From positions 62,001-126,000 of the forward strand of contig NZ_JPUG01000073.1 in NCBI RefSeq assembly GCF_000739015.1: a stretch of DNA of 64,000 nt. The letters run 5' to 3'. How positions within the stretch are numbered: the stretch's first letter is position 1; each line of letters starts with the position of its first letter. Shown here piece after piece: positions 1 to 8,862 of the stretch. The DNA is from Microvirga sp. BSC39. GTDB lineage: Bacteria > Pseudomonadota > Alphaproteobacteria > Rhizobiales > Beijerinckiaceae. The notes below the pieces were generated by a model. The model made no database searches. It had not been told where the DNA came from and saw nothing but the letters and a program-made list of their open reading frames with translations. The position numbers and the translations under genes are program-made.

Positions 1-72
1 TGGGCGCGGCAGCGGGTTGGGGAACTCGGTCTCCCGGCGCTCGAAGGATTTCGGGAGCTCGGGTGCGTTCAT
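1..72 (-). CDS. Cytochrome c oxidase subunit I, N-terminal fragment (partial)
   Basis: Only the first 24 codons lie in the window; the gene continues beyond the left edge. Its ATG (70-72) overlaps the TGA of the subunit II gene in an ATGA junction, so the two are translationally coupled. The visible N-terminus is hydrophilic (MNAPELPKSFERRE...) and does not prove identity by itself. Subunit I follows subunit II in most caa3/aa3 oxidase operons, so the assignment rests on position. Confidence 0.55.
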   Translation of the reverse strand, partial: MNAPELPKSFERRETEFPNPLPRP

Positions 73-1097
73 TTCAAGCTCTCCAGATAACCGGCCATCG
101 CCCGCAGGTCCTCGCCGGTGAGCGAGCCGTAGGAAGGCATCTTCGCCCCCGGCTTGATCTGCTGCACATTGGCGATCCAGCCGGCCAGCGTGCCGATATT
201 GTTCGGGAACTGTCCTGCCCCGATGGTCCGCCGGCTTCCCACATGGGTCAGGTCGGGGCCGAACTGCCCGTTGGCTTCGGTGCCGCGCACCACGTGGCAG
301 GAGCCGCAGCCGCCGCTGCGGAACAGCTCGCGGCCCCTCGCGAGGAGCGGGATCGCTGGCTCCCGGGCCGGCTGCGCCTGCATCCTTCGCCACGCGTCGA
401 ATTCGGCAGGCTCCAGCGCCACGACATCGAACGCCATGCGCGCATGCTGGGCGCCGCAGAACTCGGCGCAGACGCCGCGATAGACACCGGGTCGCTCCGC
501 CGTGAAGTTGAAGCGGTTGATCCGCCCCGGGATCATGTCGATCTTGCCTCCGAAATTCGGGATCCAGAAGCTGTGGATCACATCAGACGATGTTACAGAC
601 ACGGTGATCGGCCTGCCGATGGGGATGACGAGCTCGTTCGCGGTCGAGAACTCCGTCTGCTCGCCCTCGGCCGGATAGCGCACCCGCCACCAGTACTGCT
701 CGCCGATCACCTCGACCTGCAGCGCGCCGGGCTGCGGAACATCGACATCGCGCATGACGATGAGGCCGTAGGGGAGAAGCAGGGACAGGACCACGATCGG
801 AAAAGCCAGCCCGCCATAGACGATGGTCCTCCTGGTCCCGAGCCAGGCGCGGCGCTCCGGAGGGGCGAAGACCGCATAGAGCAGCAGGGCCGTCACGAGG
901 ACGAAGATGAGGGTGGCCCCCACCGTCATGACAACGGTGAGCCAATAGAGCTGCCAGGCATCGCCCCCGGCGGGATCGAGGGCTGACTGCACGCCGCTGC
1001 AGCCTGCAATCGGGACAGCCCACAAACACCCGCCTGCGCACCTCGCGACGGGGTCCCACCGCCATCGGGGGCGCGTCAGGGTCGTTTCGTGGTCCAT
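69..1097 (-). CDS. coxB: Cytochrome c oxidase subunit II with fused cytochrome c domain (caa3 type)
   Basis: 342 residues. Subunit II accepts electrons from cytochrome c at a binuclear CuA centre and passes them to subunit I. Two membrane segments are visible near residues 50-75 and 95-115, followed by a periplasmic cupredoxin domain holding the CuA ligand motif CAEFCGAQHARM near residues 210-221. A C-terminal extension carries one heme c motif, CGSCH, which makes this a caa3-type subunit with its own cytochrome c. The first 30 residues look like a signal or lipoprotein leader (..AVPIAGCSG). It is divergent from ctaG across a gap of about 39 bp and is followed by subunit I. The neighbouring alternative complex III operon suggests this oxidase takes its electrons from that complex. 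Confidence 0.95.
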   Translation of the reverse strand: MDHETTLTRPRWRWDPVARCAGGCLWAVPIAGCSGVQSALDPAGGDAWQLYWLTVVMTVGATLIFVLVTALLLYAVFAPPERRAWLGTRRTIVYGGLAFPIVVLSLLLPYGLIVMRDVDVPQPGALQVEVIGEQYWWRVRYPAEGEQTEFSTANELVIPIGRPITVSVTSSDVIHSFWIPNFGGKIDMIPGRINRFNFTAERPGVYRGVCAEFCGAQHARMAFDVVALEPAEFDAWRRMQAQPAREPAIPLLARGRELFRSGGCGSCHVVRGTEANGQFGPDLTHVGSRRTIGAGQFPNNIGTLAGWIANVQQIKPGAKMPSYGSLTGEDLRAMAGYLESLK

Positions 1098-1136
1098 CCG
1101 CCCTAGGTCATTTCTGCATGCACTGAACGGAAAAGC

Positions 1137-2126
1137 TTGGCCGTGAGACTTGGTTCCCGAAAGCCATTCCCGAACAGGTCCCTCAGGATCGAACTAGGTC
1201 TCGCCGTGGGATTGGCCACCATCGTGCTCGACTTCCCTGCTTTCGCTCACGGGACAGCGCCTCACGGCGCGGGCGATCTCTGGCATGTGTGGCATGCGGA
1301 TCCGCTGGTTTCGGTCCCGCTGCTGTCATCGTGCCTGCTCTTCCTTCGGGGCGTCTATCGCCTGCGGCGGGATCTTGGGCGGTTTCCTCCCGGCTTCGCA
1401 CCCCGCCAGATCGCCTGCTTCGCCCTGGGGGCGGCTCTTCTCGTCGTCGCGCTGCTGTCGCCGCTCGAGGCGCTGTCGTCAAATCTCCTCTCGGCTCACA
1501 TGGTGCAGCACATCCTGCTGATCGCGGTCGCGCCGCCGCTCCTCGTCCTCGGCAAGCCCGAGGTCGCATGGCTTTGGGCCCTGCCGGCCCATTGGCGGCG
1601 CGGCATGGCGCGCCACGGCCCGTTGCGGTCCGCACTCGCATTCCTGTCGCCCTGCGCAAGGCCTGTCACGGCAGCCCTGATCCACATGGCGACCTTGTGG
1701 ATCTGGCACAGCCCGATGCTGTTCGATGCAGCGGTCGCCTCCGACGCATTGCACTGGCTGGAGCACGTCCTGTTCTTCGGCACGGCGCTGCTGTTCTGGC
1801 GGGCCGTGATCAAGGCGCATTCCGGCCGGGAGGCCGCCGCTGCCGCCCTCATCGCCTGCTTCATCACCCTGCTGCAGAGCGGCCTGCTGAGCGCTCTCCT
1901 CAGCTTCGCCCGCGAAGCCCTGTATCATGCGCCTGACACGATGGATTGGGGTTTGACGGCCCTGGAAGATCAGCAACTGGCAGGAGCCATCATGTCCCTT
2001 CCCATGTGCGCGATCTATCTTGCGGCGGGGCTCTTGATGGCCCTTCGGCTCCTGACACCCGGCGGATCGGAACGAGGGCGGCCTTCACCGGTTGCCACCG
2101 CAGACCTGCTGAAGCCGAGCCGATGA
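1137..2126 (+). CDS. ctaG: Cytochrome c oxidase assembly factor, CtaG (caa3_CtaG) family
   Basis: 329 residues with about seven hydrophobic segments. The family is needed for copper loading or assembly of caa3-type oxidases in Gram-positive bacteria and accompanies them elsewhere. Family hallmarks visible are SAHMVQHILLIAVAPPLLVLG near the middle and a second His-rich patch, HWLEHVLFF. The listed start is TTG at 1137; GTG at 1143 is equally possible because the only upstream purine stretch is GGAAAAG. The stop overlaps the ATG of the downstream cytochrome c gene (ATGA), so the pair is co-transcribed, divergently from subunit II. Confidence 0.88.
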   Translation: MAVRLGSRKPFPNRSLRIELGLAVGLATIVLDFPAFAHGTAPHGAGDLWHVWHADPLVSVPLLSSCLLFLRGVYRLRRDLGRFPPGFAPRQIACFALGAALLVVALLSPLEALSSNLLSAHMVQHILLIAVAPPLLVLGKPEVAWLWALPAHWRRGMARHGPLRSALAFLSPCARPVTAALIHMATLWIWHSPMLFDAAVASDALHWLEHVLFFGTALLFWRAVIKAHSGREAAAAALIACFITLLQSGLLSALLSFAREALYHAPDTMDWGLTALEDQQLAGAIMSLPMCAIYLAAGLLMALRLLTPGGSERGRPSPVATADLLKPSR

Positions 2127-2665
2127 TCCTTCGCCCACTCCTCATGACCCTGATGCCGATTGTCCTGACGGGACTTGCCGCCTGCAGCGACACGCAGGAC
2201 CCGTCCTCGCGCCTCGCGATCGCAGGCGGAGAGCCGGAACAGGGCCATGCGCTCATTCAGGCCTATGGCTGCGGCACCTGCCACACCATCGAGAATGTGC
2301 GGGGCGCGAGGGGCAAGGTGGGGCCGCGCCTGGAGAATTATGCCCAACAGCATCTCCTCGCAGGCTTCCTGCCGAACACGCCGCGGAACCTGATCGCCTG
2401 GCTGATAGACCCACCAGCCCTGAAGCCCGCCACCGGCATGCCCGCGCAAGGCGTGACCGAGGCGGAGGCGCGGCACATGGCAGCCTACCTCTATTCCCTG
2501 GGTCGAGACGGCATGCGCGTCTATCCGCCGGATCCGCCTCTTCCGCTGCGCCCCGAGGACGAAGTGACTGCAGACATCCCGAACCCTCCGGCTGCTCCCT
2601 CAGAGACCGATGTCCGCACCCGCCGCATCGTCCCCAATCCCAGTGGCAGCGTGCCGAAGAGCTAA
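2123..2665 (+). CDS. Monoheme cytochrome c lipoprotein
   Basis: 180 residues from the ATG that overlaps the ctaG stop. The open frame extends further upstream, but only this start avoids a long overlap and it places a lipoprotein signal at the N-terminus, with lipobox LTGLAAC ending near residue 20. A single heme motif CGTCH lies around residue 50, with a likely distal Met ligand in ATGMPAQG; the fold is that of a small class I cytochrome c. The C-terminus is Pro-rich. It may shuttle electrons between alternative complex III and the caa3 oxidase. Its TAA overlaps the TAG of the convergent actF gene, the two stops sharing the bases CTAA. Confidence 0.88.
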   Translation: MILRPLLMTLMPIVLTGLAACSDTQDPSSRLAIAGGEPEQGHALIQAYGCGTCHTIENVRGARGKVGPRLENYAQQHLLAGFLPNTPRNLIAWLIDPPALKPATGMPAQGVTEAEARHMAAYLYSLGRDGMRVYPPDPPLPLRPEDEVTADIPNPPAAPSETDVRTRRIVPNPSGSVPKS

Positions 2666-3612
2666 GGCTCTTCCACCGCCTCTTCAGTGTAGGTCGGCCG
2701 GACCCGCATCAGGGCCACATAGACACCGATCCACAGAGCGGCAGCCGCGAGAATCAGTCCGAGAGCGAACCAGGAAAGCTCTCCACGCGGCTGCAGCACC
2801 CAGAGCATATGCGTGGTGTGGTGCAGGAGCGCCAGCGCGCTGCCGATCAGCATCGCCATGCGGTTCACGCCGGAGGGAACGAGGACGACGATGGCGGCAA
2901 GCATGAGCGCGTAGGACGTCCCGAGAAGAGCCAGACTTCCGTCGCCTGAGCGATCCAGATACCACGCGACTTCGTGCGGCAGGTTCGCGAGCCAGACGAT
3001 GAGGAACTGCGCGAACCACGTCCAGGCCGTCAGCAGCAGCAGGGTCAGCAACGCGCGCTCGAGACTGGCCATGCGCTGAGGAGAAGCAGGTTCCCTCTTA
3101 AGAAGCGTGATCAAAATGGCGCTCGCAAGGGCTGCGAGAACCTGCCCCAGGCCGAACGCGAATCCAAACAGGCTCGACCACCATTGCGGCTCCCGCGACA
3201 GCACCCAGTCATAGGCCGAGAAGGTCATGACCGGCGTCAGCAGCGCGAGGCCGATGGCGCTGGCGCGGCGCAGGTGACGGGTATGCGTCAGCCAATAGGC
3301 CAGCCCTGTGCAGATCAGAATATAGGCGGCACTCCGGATCATGAAGAAGCCGGGGCTCAGGAAACCTGCCCGTGCAGGAGGAAGGGCGAGCGGATGTGCG
3401 GCCCACGGGAAAAGCTCACCGAGCCCGAAGGCCAGCACGAGGCCCAGGAGCAGGAAGAAAGGCAGCGTCAGAGCCGCGCCTTCCGCCTCAGCACGGACCG
3501 GCGCAAGCCAATCCTCGTTCATGAGATGCCCGACCATCAGCACCACGAGACTGCCCATCGCAATGCCCGCAAGGGCCACGAAGACGATGTAGAGGGCCTC
3601 CATGGCGGTCAT
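2662..3612 (-). CDS. actF: Alternative complex III subunit ActF (NrfD/PsrC-like membrane protein)
   Basis: 316 residues, almost entirely hydrophobic, with about eight to ten membrane helices. Alternative complex III oxidises membrane quinol and reduces cytochrome c, replacing the bc1 complex. ActF and ActC are the two NrfD-like integral subunits; ActF is the shorter and more divergent. It is last in the operon actABCDEF, and its ATG overlaps the actE stop (ATGA). An alternative ATG three codons downstream (3603) is possible. Identity rests on length, topology and position after actE rather than on a single diagnostic motif. Confidence 0.85.
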   Translation of the reverse strand: MTAMEALYIVFVALAGIAMGSLVVLMVGHLMNEDWLAPVRAEAEGAALTLPFFLLLGLVLAFGLGELFPWAAHPLALPPARAGFLSPGFFMIRSAAYILICTGLAYWLTHTRHLRRASAIGLALLTPVMTFSAYDWVLSREPQWWSSLFGFAFGLGQVLAALASAILITLLKREPASPQRMASLERALLTLLLLTAWTWFAQFLIVWLANLPHEVAWYLDRSGDGSLALLGTSYALMLAAIVVLVPSGVNRMAMLIGSALALLHHTTHMLWVLQPRGELSWFALGLILAAAALWIGVYVALMRVRPTYTEEAVEEP

Positions 3613-4106
3613 GGCTTCGCGCTCTCCTGTCCTGACGCAGCCCCGATCCCACGCGCCTGCAATTCCTTGATGTGGTGGGCGATGGCCCAGCGGTCCTCAG
3701 GGAGCACACGGTCGGCATAGGGGAACATTCGTCCCTTGCCCTGCGTGATCACCTGCACGATCTGCTCGGGCGCCAGGGACCGCAGGCGCTCCTCATGGTA
3801 GGAAGGCGGTGGGGCAAAGCCCCGGGAGACAACAGGACCGTCGCCACGGCCGCTCACACCGTGACAAGGTGTGCAGAAGACCCGGAACCGCTCCTCGCCG
3901 CGGGCGAGCAGAGCCGGCATTCGCTCCGGCCCCGGAGGTGCGAGGGCGGCGGCTTGCGCGGACGCTCCCCTTGGCACCGTGCCGGGAGGCACCGGCATAT
4001 AGGCTCGCTGCACGGTGCGCGTCGAAGCGACGGCGTCCCGCTCCTCCGTCCCGGTGTCGCAGGCGGCGAGCAGCACAAGGGCGGCGAAGGCTGCAGCTAC
4101 TCGCAC
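3609..4106 (-). CDS. actE: Alternative complex III subunit ActE, monoheme cytochrome c lipoprotein
   Basis: 165 residues from a GTG start at 4106. I chose this over the upstream ATG (4199) because AGGAGG sits 7 nt before the GTG, the overlap with actD shrinks to 10 nt, and the protein then begins with a clean lipoprotein signal (VRVAAAFAALVLLAAC). One heme motif CTPCH is followed by the typical class I pattern VSGRGDGP, and GRMFPYADRV near residue 130 may supply the distal Met. In known complexes ActE is the electron exit toward soluble or oxidase-bound cytochrome c. Confidence 0.9.
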   Translation of the reverse strand: MRVAAAFAALVLLAACDTGTEERDAVASTRTVQRAYMPVPPGTVPRGASAQAAALAPPGPERMPALLARGEERFRVFCTPCHGVSGRGDGPVVSRGFAPPPSYHEERLRSLAPEQIVQVITQGKGRMFPYADRVLPEDRWAIAHHIKELQARGIGAASGQESAKP

Positions 4107-4636
4107 GCCGGAACCTCCTGAACGGCCAGAGGCGAGAGTGCTCCCAGAAACTCGCGGACGACAGTGCTGTCGAATTCCGGATCGTCCTGCAGGATGCACA
4201 GGAAGAAACGATCCTCCGACGCACGCTCGAAACCCGGCACTGCGAAGACGGGATGATGCAGGCGGGGCAGCCGCAGGATCACGAGCAGGCTAATGAGTGT
4301 TGCTGCGCCCGCCCAGAGAATTGCGACGATCAATGAGGCGGGGATGAAGGCAGGCCAGCTGTTGAGGGGCCGTCCGCCCACATTCAGCGGATAGTCGATG
4401 GCGTTCATCCAATATTGCGAGGCGTATTGAATGACCCCTCCCGTGAGGCCGGCGACGAGCGCGATCCAGGGAATCGCCGATGTGCGAACGCCGAGTTCCT
4501 TGGCAAGATCGGAGAGAGGGAAGGGACTGAATGCATCGAGCCGCGTGTAGCCGGCGCGTTTGGCCGCCCTGACCGCCTCCATGAGAGCCTCAGGGGTCTT
4601 GAACTCCGCCATGATGCCATAGGGCTGCCGTGTCAT
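4097..4636 (-). CDS. actD: Alternative complex III subunit ActD (DUF3341)
   Basis: 179 residues. The N-terminal half is soluble with the family pattern YGIMAEFKTPEALMEAVR and YTRLDAFSPFPL, followed by two membrane helices around residues 55-80 and 95-120 and a short cytoplasmic tail. ActD belongs to DUF3341 and packs between the membrane subunits; it has no cofactor. The ATG overlaps the actC stop (ATGA). Length and topology match the family. Confidence 0.92.
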   Translation of the reverse strand: MTRQPYGIMAEFKTPEALMEAVRAAKRAGYTRLDAFSPFPLSDLAKELGVRTSAIPWIALVAGLTGGVIQYASQYWMNAIDYPLNVGGRPLNSWPAFIPASLIVAILWAGAATLISLLVILRLPRLHHPVFAVPGFERASEDRFFLCILQDDPEFDSTVVREFLGALSPLAVQEVPACE

Positions 4637-5946
4637 GAGGACTTCTCCTCGTGCTCGTCATGGCGGGTCTCGAACATGGAAATCACGGGCAGGAAGCGGA
4701 CGAAGAGCAGCAGCAGGGCTGCGAACAGCCCGATGGTTCCCAGGAAGAGACCCGTTTCCGGCAGCGTCGGGCTGTAGCCGCGCCCGACGGAGGGAAGGTA
4801 ATCGGTCTGAAGCCCGCCGACGATGATGGAGAAGCGGTCGAACCAGATGCCGATGCCGATGGAGATGCCGATGAAGACCCCACCCACGGTGCTCAACCGG
4901 GCGGCCCTGAACCAGAACAGCTGTGGGATCACGACAGAATAGACGATTGCCGTCCAGTAGAGGCCTGCGTACTCGCCAGTCATGCGAGTGAAGGTCGCCT
5001 CCTGGGCCAAGCCTCCCGACAGGAGGGCTGCGGCGATCTCATCGATGTAAAGGTAGCCGGAGATCAGGGCGCTCGCGAGCACCAGCTTGCCCAGAAGGTC
5101 GATGTCACCCTCGTCGATGTACCGCCCGAGCCGTAGGCCCCAGCGGAGGAGCACCGCGACGAGGAGGACGATGGAGAGGCCCTGGGCCAAGCCCGTCGCC
5201 ACGAAATGGAGCGGCTGGCGCGTCTCGTGCCAGTCGGGCACCAGGGTCACGGCGAACTCGAAAGCGACCGTGCTCTGCATGATGAGGATCAGGGGCAGCA
5301 CCAGGATGGCGACAAGCCGGTAGGCCCGCTGGTGGCAGGCCCAGTGGCGCACGGAGCCGCGCCAGCCGAGCGCCAGGACACCGTAGATCCGCTGCACGAT
5401 CGGGCGCCTGGCACGGTCCCGCAGGGTCGCCAGATCCGGGATCAGGCCCACGTACCACAGGAGGCTCGTGACGATCACGTGGGTGCTGATGGCCCAGAAG
5501 TCCCACGTCAGGGTGCTGCGGAACTGCGGCCAGACCTCGAAGGTCGCCGGATAGGGGAATGTCCAGTAGAATAGCCAGGGGCGTCCGAGGTGAAAGATCG
5601 GGAAGATTCCGGCGCAGATGACGGCAAACAGCGCAACCCCTTCGGCGAAACGGTTGACGGCCGTGCGCAGATCGTGCCGGCGCAGGACCAGAATAGCGGC
5701 AAAGAGGCTGGCGCCGTTGGCGATGCCGATCCACCAGGCGTAGTTGATGAGATCGAAGCCCCAGACGTAAGGAATGTTCACGCCCCAGACGCCGACGCCG
5801 ATGATCGTGACGGAGATCAGCGTATAGCCGAGAAGCGCCACGAGCCCGCCGGCGGCGAGAAGCGCAAGCCACCATGCCCAACCGAAATGCGGGGAGAGCG
5901 GAACATCGGCCACCCGGCTCGTCGCTGCATGGGCGTCGCTGGTCAT
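4633..5946 (-). CDS. actC: Alternative complex III subunit ActC (NrfD-like quinol-interacting membrane protein)
   Basis: 437 residues from the ATG at 5946, 4 nt after the actB stop, with AAGGAG upstream. An earlier ATG at 5979 would overlap actB by 29 nt and is less likely. About ten membrane helices are visible, and the family-typical stretch WGFDLINYAWWIGIANG occurs near residue 65. NrfD/PsrC-type subunits form the quinol site facing the iron-sulfur subunit, here ActB. The C-terminal tail is charged (RHDEHEEKSS). Confidence 0.93.
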   Translation of the reverse strand: MTSDAHAATSRVADVPLSPHFGWAWWLALLAAGGLVALLGYTLISVTIIGVGVWGVNIPYVWGFDLINYAWWIGIANGASLFAAILVLRRHDLRTAVNRFAEGVALFAVICAGIFPIFHLGRPWLFYWTFPYPATFEVWPQFRSTLTWDFWAISTHVIVTSLLWYVGLIPDLATLRDRARRPIVQRIYGVLALGWRGSVRHWACHQRAYRLVAILVLPLILIMQSTVAFEFAVTLVPDWHETRQPLHFVATGLAQGLSIVLLVAVLLRWGLRLGRYIDEGDIDLLGKLVLASALISGYLYIDEIAAALLSGGLAQEATFTRMTGEYAGLYWTAIVYSVVIPQLFWFRAARLSTVGGVFIGISIGIGIWFDRFSIIVGGLQTDYLPSVGRGYSPTLPETGLFLGTIGLFAALLLLFVRFLPVISMFETRHDEHEEKSS

Positions 5947-5950
5947 GGGC

Positions 5951-8857
5951 TCACCCGTTCTCCTTCGGGTCTTGGACACGCGCGAGATAGGTGGTGCGCG
6001 GCTGCGTGTTGAGCGCTCCCAGCAGCGCGTAGTTGCGCGGGCTTCCCTTGAGGCGGCTGACAGAGCTGTCGGGATCGTTGATGTCGCCGAACACGATGGC
6101 CTGCGTCGGGCACGCCTGCTGGCAGGCGGTCATCACCTCGCCGTCATTCAGGCGGCGATCCTCGACGCGGGCATTGGCGCGGGCAGCCCCGATGCGCTGG
6201 ACGCAGAAGGTGCACTTTTCCATTACGCCGCGGTCGCGCACCGTCACCTGCGGGTTCGTGGCCTCAAACGGGGCGGAGACGTCGGTGCCCTGATAATCGA
6301 GGAAGTTGAAGCGGCGCACCTTGTAGGGGCAATTGTTTGAGCAGGTTCGCGTGCCGACGCAGCGGTTGTAGACCATGTCGTTGAGCCCCTCCGAGGAATG
6401 CACCGTTGCGTTCACCGGGCACACGACCTCGCAGGGGGCCTTCTCGCAGTGCATGCAGGGAACCGGCTGGAAATAGGTCTCGGGCGCTGCCGGATCGCCG
6501 GCATAGTAGCGGTCCACCCGGAGCCAATGCATCTCGCGCCCCTTCGCCACCTCCTCGGGGCCGACAACGGCGATGTTGTTCTCGGCCTGGCAGGCGATCA
6601 CGCAGGCATTGCAGCCGATGCAGGCATCGAGATCGATGGCCATGCCCCAGGCATGTTCCTTGTAGGGCCATTCGGGATAAATCGATGGGTGAACCGGCTC
6701 GGGAGGCACGGCCTCGCCGGGCGCCACAACACGCACGATGTCCCGCCCCTGCAGGGAATGGTGCTGCTGCGTCGAGATGACGGGTATCCTCTCGCCGACG
6801 CGCCGAAGCTCTCCCGACGTGACCCAAGGCAAATCCGAAAAGCGGACGGCATAGGCATCGAAGCCGATCCCGTTGCCGATTCGTCCGGCCATTTGACGGC
6901 CATAGCCGAGGGGCAGCGTCACGGCGCCGGGCGCATGGCCGGGCAGTAGCCATACCGGCGCCCGCACGACGCGCCCGTTGACTGACAGGTCGACGGCGTC
7001 ACCCGATGCGAGCCCGAAGATCTCCGCCGTTTCCGGCGCGATCAGAGCGGCATTGCCCCAGACCTGCTTCGTGAGCGGCTTGGGCAGTTCCTGCAGCCAG
7101 CCGTTATTGGCATACGAGCCGTCCCAGACGGAGGGATCGGGCGCAAACAGCACATCGAGCCCTGCAGACAGGACGGGTGCAGCGGGCTCTGGCCTCCAGT
7201 TCGGCTGGACGGCGACATCGACCGTGGGGGCCGCGGAACCTTCGACCACGCCGTCCTCGAGGGATCGCACCCAACGTGCGTCGAAAGCGTCGCCCCAGGC
7301 CTCGCGCCACGTGGCCTGGACCAAGCCGCGGCCATCCACGTTCTGGCCTGCCATGAGGCCGAGGAATTCCTCGGCACTCAAGCCGGATTTCAGGCGCATC
7401 GTAGTCGGTTGACGCAGACCCACCGTGCCGTCGAAGGCCCGCAGGTCGCCCCAGCTTTCGAGCGGGTGGCTCTCGGAAATATGCCAATGACAGACGGCGG
7501 CCGTCTCGTCCCTGTGCTGTCCGAGATGCAGGGACAGCGGCACGCGCCGCACGAGCGCTGCCAGTTCAATATCGGCCGGCGCCGTGTAGACGGGGTTGCC
7601 GCCGAGAATGACAAGGCGCGAGAGCTGCCCGGCTCGAATGGCTTCCGTCAGATCACCGAGTGACCCGACCGCGCCGCCTGGAATGCGCAGGGGCTCGATG
7701 GCGCGCAGGGTCGTGCCAAGGGCACCGAGGCGCGCGTTGATGGCCAGTGCCAGCGCATGAACGCGAGCGGGCTGCTCGCGACCCGCTGTGACGAGACTGC
7801 GGGCTCCGGCGCGACGCAGCGCATCGGCCAGACGGGCAATGGCCGGATGGGAACCGGACGGTGCAGCCCCCGTCTCGAGAGCCACCGCAAGCGCCTCGAC
7901 GAAGGCTTCGAAATCCCTTGGGCGGAGCGGAATGCGCTCGTCCGCACGGGCACCCACGAGGCTCGTGCGTGTTTCGACAGCCAAGAGCTGCGGAAGCCCC
8001 CGGTCCGGCGCCCGCCGTCGCGCCTGGTAATCGGCCGCATAGCGGATATGCCCCGGCTCCTCGGCGAAGAGATCACCTCCCAGGGTCACGATCGCATCGG
8101 CCTGGGTCAGGTCGTAGACCAGCTCCACGGCGCGTCCGAAAACGGACATCGCAGCAGCATGATGATTGGCATCGTCGATCGGTGTGAACACATGCCATTG
8201 CGCATGCGGGAAAAGCTGCCGCGCCTGCCCGATCAGCCTGTGCAGAGTCGGCGATGCGGTCGGGGGCATCAGGATATGCAATCCCCTGCCCTCGTCGACC
8301 ACGAGTTCATTGCGCACGGGGCGGATGAAGTTCGTGAGCGCCTCCCACGATCTCGGCATACCATCGTGCAGCGGAATGTCGGACCGGTCGGGATCGTAGA
8401 GCGAGAGGATCTCGGCCTGGGCGAACACGTCGGTGGCGCCGAGGCTCGCGGGATGAAGTCGGTTGCCTTCGATCTTGATCGGGCGCCCCTCCTGCGCCTT
8501 GACGAGCACGCCCCTGCCATAGCCGTTTAGCGCCAGGGAGGTGGCGATCGTCACCGGCACACCCGGCACATGGCCCGGCATGTTGTGGCTCTGCGACAGG
8601 AGCGGCGCCTTTGCTCCGGCATCGCTGCCGTTGCAGGCCGCCAGCCCTCCCAGGGCCAGGGAGGCGCTCATCAGCCTCAGCAAGGTGCGCCGGTCGATCT
8701 GTGCGGCCTGCACGATGTCGGGGAACTCGGCCTCGATATGGCGGCGCACCTCCGGCACGTTCGCGAGTTCTTCGAGGCTGCGCCACAGACGCGGCCCCTC
8801 TTCCGTTGCGAGGCGAGCCCTCAGGGCTTCGAGATCGATCGTCGTTCCCTCGCCCAT
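5951..8857 (-). CDS. actB: Alternative complex III subunit ActB (molybdopterin-like plus Fe-S domains)
   Basis: 968 residues from the ATG at 8857; another in-frame ATG at 8875 would overlap actA. An N-terminal twin-arginine-like signal (DRRTLLRLMSASLALGG) runs into a possible lipobox LAAC near residue 75. Residues about 100-680 form a molybdopterin-oxidoreductase-like region; in characterised complexes this domain holds no molybdenum cofactor. The C-terminal 230 residues are ferredoxin-like, with Cys clusters CIGCNACVIAC, CMHCEKAPCEVVC, CVGTRTCSNNC and CTFC expected to bind four Fe-S clusters. ActB carries electrons from the quinol site to the ActA hemes. Confidence 0.95.
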   Translation of the reverse strand: MGEGTTIDLEALRARLATEEGPRLWRSLEELANVPEVRRHIEAEFPDIVQAAQIDRRTLLRLMSASLALGGLAACNGSDAGAKAPLLSQSHNMPGHVPGVPVTIATSLALNGYGRGVLVKAQEGRPIKIEGNRLHPASLGATDVFAQAEILSLYDPDRSDIPLHDGMPRSWEALTNFIRPVRNELVVDEGRGLHILMPPTASPTLHRLIGQARQLFPHAQWHVFTPIDDANHHAAAMSVFGRAVELVYDLTQADAIVTLGGDLFAEEPGHIRYAADYQARRRAPDRGLPQLLAVETRTSLVGARADERIPLRPRDFEAFVEALAVALETGAAPSGSHPAIARLADALRRAGARSLVTAGREQPARVHALALAINARLGALGTTLRAIEPLRIPGGAVGSLGDLTEAIRAGQLSRLVILGGNPVYTAPADIELAALVRRVPLSLHLGQHRDETAAVCHWHISESHPLESWGDLRAFDGTVGLRQPTTMRLKSGLSAEEFLGLMAGQNVDGRGLVQATWREAWGDAFDARWVRSLEDGVVEGSAAPTVDVAVQPNWRPEPAAPVLSAGLDVLFAPDPSVWDGSYANNGWLQELPKPLTKQVWGNAALIAPETAEIFGLASGDAVDLSVNGRVVRAPVWLLPGHAPGAVTLPLGYGRQMAGRIGNGIGFDAYAVRFSDLPWVTSGELRRVGERIPVISTQQHHSLQGRDIVRVVAPGEAVPPEPVHPSIYPEWPYKEHAWGMAIDLDACIGCNACVIACQAENNIAVVGPEEVAKGREMHWLRVDRYYAGDPAAPETYFQPVPCMHCEKAPCEVVCPVNATVHSSEGLNDMVYNRCVGTRTCSNNCPYKVRRFNFLDYQGTDVSAPFEATNPQVTVRDRGVMEKCTFCVQRIGAARANARVEDRRLNDGEVMTACQQACPTQAIVFGDINDPDSSVSRLKGSPRNYALLGALNTQPRTTYLARVQDPKENG

Positions 8858-8862
8858 CGAAC

